Shown: piece by piece, positions 59,041 to 64,000 of the stretch
How the letters are laid out: the number at the start of each line of letters is the position of its first letter
How positions within the stretch are numbered: position 1 is the stretch's first letter
From: Isoetes taiwanensis
Lineage: Eukaryota; Streptophyta; Lycopodiopsida; Isoetales; Isoetaceae
Reading direction: 5' to 3'
Assembly (NCBI GenBank): GCA_021234155.1
Contig: JAJEKV010000050.1
Span: 10,347,162 to 10,411,161, forward strand
Length of the DNA: 64,000 bases
Made by a program: the position numbers and the translations under genes
The notes under the pieces: generated by a model
Database searches by the model: none
Told to the model about the DNA's origin: nothing
What the model saw: only the letters and a program-made list of their open reading frames with translations

Positions 59041-59829
59041 ATAATCTTCACACCGAAAGCCTTCACAAGTTTTGGCAGGAAGGGATAAGTAACAACCTGA
59101 GAGTAATTAAGCTGAGCCTTTAGAGGTATAATTACCTTTATTTCTGAGATGAAGATGATTTAACCCACCACGCCTCCCACTACCTGGACTTCCTCCGCAG
59201 CCTTGTTCACCACCAAGATCGTAGGAGTTTCCCCCACCTGTGCTCCTCGAGGATGCCTAAAACTAACCTAGCAAGGCTGCTCTCACAATTCTAGAGAGCT
59301 TCTCCATTTTTCATTTTTGGGGAAAATGGGAGAGGCATGATCTATGCCATGATCCCAACCTTACATGCATGGGCTTTGCTTTTCCATGCCAATCTAAAAC
59401 CCATTATCGCGGATCACCGTAGACCAATTCAAATCCTAAATACCAAGCAATTTTATAGAACACAATGTAGATTTCACAACATGCAACTGTGATCCAAAGA
59501 GTCTAAAATTCAGAATTTGCCCACATTGTGACACGTGCATTCATGAATATCTAGAGGGGCACATGTGAATAATGGAGCACCTTGCTGAACAATGGGCCTA
59601 TGCTGAAGTTAGAGTATTTTATTTTTAAACCGGGTGTCCATCACTAACTTCAGTTTGTCAGACTATATCGATTAACCTCGAATCTCGACTTAAGGAATTG
59701 CTAGCTTTGAAAGTGAAGTTAGAATCCAACCGCTTATAGAAGAAGACATTGAGAGGAAAAGAAAAGCACTGTAACTCGGCCCCGTTCATCATTTGAGAAT
59801 ACGATTTTTCTAACCCTAAAAAACTCAAA

Positions 59830-60800
59830 ACTTCATGGACGATCTTCTTATCAACAACAGCACTAAATATAATATTTAGCCGAGGGATCCGCCACCCAGT
59901 TACAAATCCTAGTAAAGTGGAAAAAGCAAATGCCATAAGAAAAAGAAGCAAATGTGAATCCTCGCGGAAACGATTTGTGGTAAATCCTAGTTCTAACTTC
60001 ATCATGAAGCATAATTTTAATGGGAAAAGCACCCGAAGCCCCTCATAACCTCCCCGGCAGAGCAAGATCTCTCCCACCAAGAATATTATAAAACCACACC
60101 AGCTTGCCTCGTCTAATTGATCTTTCTCGGTTAAGAGGTGCGCAGTATGTAGCCCCATTTGGCTGGCAAGGTTTCTTCCGGGCCTCGGTTCCTTCCCAAG
60201 AGCGCAGCCTACACCTAACATTGTTGTGCGCCCTCGAAGTTTGCTCACATTATTCCGACATCCGCAAAGTCTACATTTACTCAAACCTAGACCGCGAATA
60301 GAAATTTCTACTACTTCTGGCATTATAGAAATATGATCGAAATCGATGTTAGCCACCCATCTAAAATAAAGGCTCAACGATCGAGAAGTAATGCAAAATC
60401 TGTGGATATAAGATAGTGGAAGGCTGGTTAAGCATACAAGAATGATATCGAATTCCCCCGACGCCAAGCATGGCACATCATCCGCAAGAACGTAAGGCCT
60501 CATAAAGGAGTCCGCTCTTGCAATAACATCCAAATGTACCCTATCATTTGGAATAACAATGAGGGTATCAACACTTTTTCGCGAATTGTTCAATTGCCTC
60601 AAGAGCATGCAAATGCAATTGCCGCGGATGTCACTTTTGTGTAAAGCCCAAAGTGAGAAATATAATTCAATTGGGCCGAGCTCCGCCGGCCTCTCGGTGA
60701 AGGGATAAGTAAGAACCTTAATCGGCCAACGGGCCTATCTCCTTAGGATAGGCGGCTACAACTGCATTGCACCAGATCCCCCGGTGACTCCTCCCATAAC
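59830..60800 (-). pseudogene. FtsZ1-like partial gene, copy C
   Basis: - strand order: VVAAYPKEIGPL after a GGxTGGSGA remnant (about 60790-60720, the GTP-binding loop exon), ALEAIEQ then, after a one-base shift, KSVDTLIVIPNDR (about 60605-60545), LADDV, TTMLGVGCALGK (about 60250-60195), and NIIFSAVVDKK (about 59895-59860). The words ALEAIE and NIIF-AVVD point to FtsZ1 rather than FtsZ2. A 316-residue open frame (59658-60608) runs through exons and introns alike and is not the true protein. Confidence 0.7.
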
Positions 60801-61641
60801 AATTCACCAAGTATAAACACCCAGACCGAATCAGCCACACTTTAATTAAATCTTTGACTCCTCCGCAGCCTTTGTTCAATTAAGATCGATTTCCACCGCC
60901 TCGAGGGACAAACTTAAAACTAACCTAGCAAAGGTTGCCCTCACAATCCCCGAGCCTTTTTATTTTTCATTTTTGTGGTACCGAGGCATGATCTATGCCA
61001 TCCTAACTTTACATGCATGGGCTTTGCTTTTCCATGCCAATCTAAAACCCATTATCAGCAGGATCACTGCAGACCAATTCAAATCCTTTTTTAAAATACC
61101 AGCTACCTTATAGAACACACAGAGATATCTACAACATGCACCCACGATCCAAAGAGTCTAAAAATTGGAATTTGGCCTACATTTCAGGACACAATACTGT
61201 GCATCTATGAATATCTAGAGGCACATGTGAATACGGAAAGCACCAAGTTGAACAATGGGCCTTAAGGCCGAAGTTAGAGCATTTTATTTTTAAATCAAAG
61301 TCCATATCACTAACCCCGCTTGTCGTGACTATATCGCATTAACCCGAATCCCCGACTTGGGCGAGGAATCATAGCTTTGAAAGCAGCGAATCCAAATTCA
61401 TCCGCCATATAGAAGGGACATTGAGAGGAAAAGGAAGACCTAACCTCAGCCCCGGGTTCATCATTTGAGAATAATGATTTTTCGCTAACCCTAAAAAAAC
61501 CTTCAAACTTTGTGACGGCATCACTTCATCGCCATTGGTTTGACACACACTTAATGGCTGACACACATAAGATACTATGCTGTTGGTTCGGGCTATGTTA
61601 TGCTTTGGCTGGAGTAGCTTTCATTTGGTTAGGAGCCGCAG

Positions 61642-61715
61642 TGGCTGAGTAGCTCAAATGGTTAGAGCGCCCGTCATAACCATACAAGGCTCGAGGGTTC
61701 AAGCCCCACCTCTAG
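61642..61715 (+). pseudogene. eroded tRNA-Asn relic
   Basis: GGCTGAGTAGCTCAAATGG, an anticodon arm CCCGTCATAACCATACA without GTT, and GAGGGTTCAAGCCCCACC. Confidence 0.7.
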
Positions 61716-62145
61716 CTTAGCTTTTACTAGTTAGAAGACATCACATAATGCAGGTTCAAGCCCTACCTCTAGCGAGCTTTTACTAGTTAGAAGACATCAC
61801 ATAATGCAAAGGATAGAAGTGTAATTTAAATAGTCAAGGTAACTAAACCTACCTCTAGTGAGAGCTCTTATTACTTAGAAGCCATACCATCATTACGAGT
61901 GAAGTATATTTAATTTGAACAATATATTGGCACAACATGATCTAGAGAGAAAACACATTGGAAGTCATATTCTGCTTTTGATCCTACTAGAAAGATATCC
62001 TATCATCCAAAGGATAGCATCAAGTTGCATAAGTTACAAAATTTAAACATTTTGTGCACTCACAAGATTTAAAAGCACACCCTCATAACTCATAAATGTG
62101 TTTTGGCTAGAGTAGTTCCCACTGCCCATTTTATGTTATGCTTTT

Positions 62146-62215
62146 ACCGAGTAGTCTAATTATTAGAGAGTGCATTTAACCACAAGGCCTGAGGTTCAAG
62201 CCCCCTCCCTCTAGC
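62146..62215 (+). pseudogene. eroded tRNA-Asn relic
   Basis: GAGTAGTCTAATTATTAGAG, then GCATTTAACCACAAGGCC and TTCAAGCCCCCTCCCTC. Confidence 0.65.
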
Positions 62216-62623
62216 TGTTTACTAGTTAGAAGACATCACATAATGCATAACTCTAGCGAAGCTTTACTAGTTAGAACATTACTGGCTTACAATGCAAAGG
62301 ATAGAAGTTGTGTAATTTAAATTAAATACAAGGTAATTCAAACCTACTCTAGTGAGCTCTTATTACTTAGAAGCCATACCATCATTACGATAGAAGCTAT
62401 TTAATTTAAACAATATATATCAGTAATAACATGATCTAGAGAAAACATTGAAGTCATATTCTCGCTTTGATCCTACTAGAAAGATATCCTATCATCCAAA
62501 GGATAGCATCAAGTTGCATAAGTTACAAAATTCTAAACATTTCGCACTCAAGATTTAGTAAAAGCAATACCATAACTCATAATGTGTTTTGGCTAGAGTA
62601 GTTCTACCGTCATTTATGTTATG

Positions 62624-62702
62624 CTTACCGAGTAGCTCATTAATTGGTTAGAGAGTGTGGTCAAGTAAACTACAAGGCCTACGGCTCAAGCCCTCTAGCT
62701 TA
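62624..62702 (+). pseudogene. eroded tRNA-Asn relic
   Basis: GAGTAGCTCATTAATTGG, AAGTAAACTACAAGGCC and GGCTCAAGCCCTCTAGC. Confidence 0.65.
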
Positions 62703-62814
62703 GCCCTATTATTTTAATGCATCCAATAATGCAAAGAATAGCATCGTCCAAGACGAAGCACGCTATAAGTCATACTATACATTTTTGGCACAATTGGTTC
62801 AATTTGTTATGGGT

Positions 62815-62884
62815 CGAGTAGCCTCGGGCTTGGTTAGAGCTGTGGTCATAACAACAAGGCCGAGGTCAAGCCCTCCTCTAGCGA
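62815..62884 (+). pseudogene. eroded tRNA-Asn relic
   Basis: GAGTAGCCTCGGGCTTGG, TGTGGTCATAACAACAAGG and GAGGTCAAGCCCTCCTCTAG. Confidence 0.65.
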
Positions 62885-63247
62885 AGCTTTATTAGTTAGA
62901 AGACATCATAATGCAAAGGATAGAAGGTTATATAATTTAAACAGTCATTGCACTAAACTCAATTCTACGAGCTCTTATTACTTAGAAGCTATACCCATCA
63001 TTACGATAGAAGTTAATATTTAATTTAAACAATATATTGGCACACACATAATCTAGAGAAAAAACATTGGAAGTCATAATCGCTTTGGATCCTACTGATT
63101 TGAAAAGCATCCTATCTTATATTATAATAAAAATAGGTAAATGGACCGCACTTAAATCTGACTCACGAGGATTTGATTGGACCAATGGTGGAGATGATGT
63201 GTGCGGTTCTCAACTAAAATTTCCCCATCTTGACTATGGCTTCAATA

Positions 63248-63968
63248 TGAAAGGAAAAAGGAAAGAAAAGGAAAAGGGAAAAGGGAAAAGGGCAAGGGAA
63301 GGGAAGGAAAAGGAAAAACGAAGGAAAGCGGCGCGAAAAGGGAAAACGTAAAAGGGGAAGGGAAAAGGAAAACTATGAAAGGGAAAAAAGGGAAAACTAT
63401 GAAAGGAAAAAAGGGAAAAGGAAAAGAGGGAAGGGAAAAGGAAAAAAAGATGAAAGGGAAAAGGGAAAAGGAAATGGAAAACGGAAAAGGAAAAGGGAAA
63501 AGGAAAAGGGAAAAGGGCAAGGAAAAGGGGACTCGAAAAAGGAAAAACGATGAAAGGAAAAGGAAAAGGGAAAAGGAAATCTAAAAGGGAAGGGAAAAGG
63601 AAAACGATGAAAGGGAAAAGGAAGCGCGGAAAAGGAAAAGGAAAAGGAAAAGGAAAAACGATGAAAGGGAAAAAGGAAAAGGAAAAGATGAAAGGGAAAA
63701 GGAAACGGAAAAAAGGGAAAATGGAAAACTAAAAGGAAAAGGAAAAAGGAAAAGGAAAGGGGACGGAAAAGGAAAACGGCGAAAGGAAAAGGAAAAGGGA
63801 AACGAAAAGGGAAAAGGGAAAAGGGAAATGATGAAAGGGAAAAAGGGAAAAAGGGAAAAGGAAAAGGGAAAGGAAAAGGAAAACGTATGAAAGGGAAAAA
63901 GGAAAAGGAAAGGGAAAAGGGAAAAGGGAAAAGGAAAAAAGGAAAAAAGGAAAAGGAAAACGTGGAAA
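63248..63968 (+). repeat. polypurine low-complexity tract (GGAAAAGGGAAAA)n
   Basis: About 720 bp almost wholly of A and G on the + strand, built from GGGAAAAGGAAAA-like words with interspersed AACGATGAAAGGG. Long frames on both strands (Lys/Gly/Arg-rich on +, Phe/Pro/Ser-rich on -) are artefacts of the repeat. Confidence 0.95.
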
Positions 63969-64000
63969 GGAGCAATACGTAACTGAACGAAGCATAACAG

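Larger units (their letters stand above)
56870..61560 (-). repeat. tandem repeat of about 1.5-1.65 kb carrying FtsZ1 exons
   Basis: The landmark GCTTTGCTTTTCCATGCCAA recurs at 57862, 59373 and 61021 (spacing 1511 and 1648). TGGAAGG beside an exon recurs near 57340, 58864 and 60418. Each unit carries parts of a plastid FtsZ1 gene on the - strand. The last unit is cut off near 61.5 kb where the tRNA array resumes. Confidence 0.85.
61570..63117 (+). repeat. tRNA-Asn tandem array, block 6 (strongly eroded)
   Basis: Modules such as TAGTTAGAAGACATCAC, CATACCATCATTACGA and CATCCAAAGGATAGCATCAAG are clear but carry frequent 1-3 base insertions and losses. Four tRNA relics are present and none is intact. 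Confidence 0.88.

Noticed and set aside
59658-60608. A 316-residue single open frame as one protein
   Set aside because: It reads through at least three FtsZ1 exons and the introns between them, in frames that do not match all exons.
63397-63975. A 192-residue open frame rich in Phe, Pro and Ser on the - strand
   Set aside because: It is the translation of a polypurine/polypyrimidine simple repeat; stops are absent because of base composition.

Overview
This is nuclear DNA of a land plant. It has GT-AG introns, a family-2 plant subtilase, fragments of plastid FtsZ1, plant-type tRNA-Asn genes, and CACTA, hAT-like, Helitron, LINE and LTR elements. The long introns, heavy repeat load and mixed captured fragments suggest a large genome such as that of a fern or gymnosperm; this is inference and the species cannot be named from the sequence.

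Left part (1-10640). The best protein gene is a subtilisin-like serine protease of the SBT2 type (3078-6358, + strand, about 11 exons). All catalytic residues are present, but two lesions lie in the prodomain and at the start of the mature domain. Around it are a 153-bp foldback (670-822), the PBS of an LTR element (8943-8954), and a decayed LINE reverse transcriptase (9142-10633, - strand).

Centre (10640-39372). A tandem array is built from tRNA-Asn(GUU) genes and flanking DNA with units of about 0.2-0.8 kb. I count 17 full-length or near full-length + strand copies, four of them identical to the consensus, plus many truncated or rearranged copies. Three mobile elements sit inside it with boundaries readable to the base because the interrupted repeat is known: a CACTA element (16807-21372, TSD TAA), a hAT-like element (23424-24089, 8-bp TSD) and a 12.5-kb Helitron on the - strand (25796-38264, exact A|T insertion). 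The Helitron carries a 19-bp minisatellite whose orientation flips near 29.67 kb, a 0.75-0.83-kb tandem repeat, another tandem repeat at 37.1-37.5 kb and a scrap of a SNF2-type ATPase.

Right part (39373-64000). The array is broken by a 12.2-kb block (39373-about 51565). That block holds a degenerate DNA N4/N6-methylase-like gene on the - strand, a Ty3/Gypsy-like gag relic with a PBS, recurrent CTATGCGCGCATAG palindromes including a 45-bp hairpin, and a likely plastid-transit-peptide exon. A short piece of array returns at 51.57-52.01 kb. At 56.87-61.56 kb lie tandem partial copies of an FtsZ1 gene on the - strand, riddled with indels. The array returns once more, badly eroded, at 61.57-63.12 kb, and the window ends in a polypurine tract.

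No operon-like cooperation exists here. The theme is a tRNA-gene satellite that has served repeatedly as a landing site for transposable elements, next to one protease gene and several captured or duplicated gene fragments.
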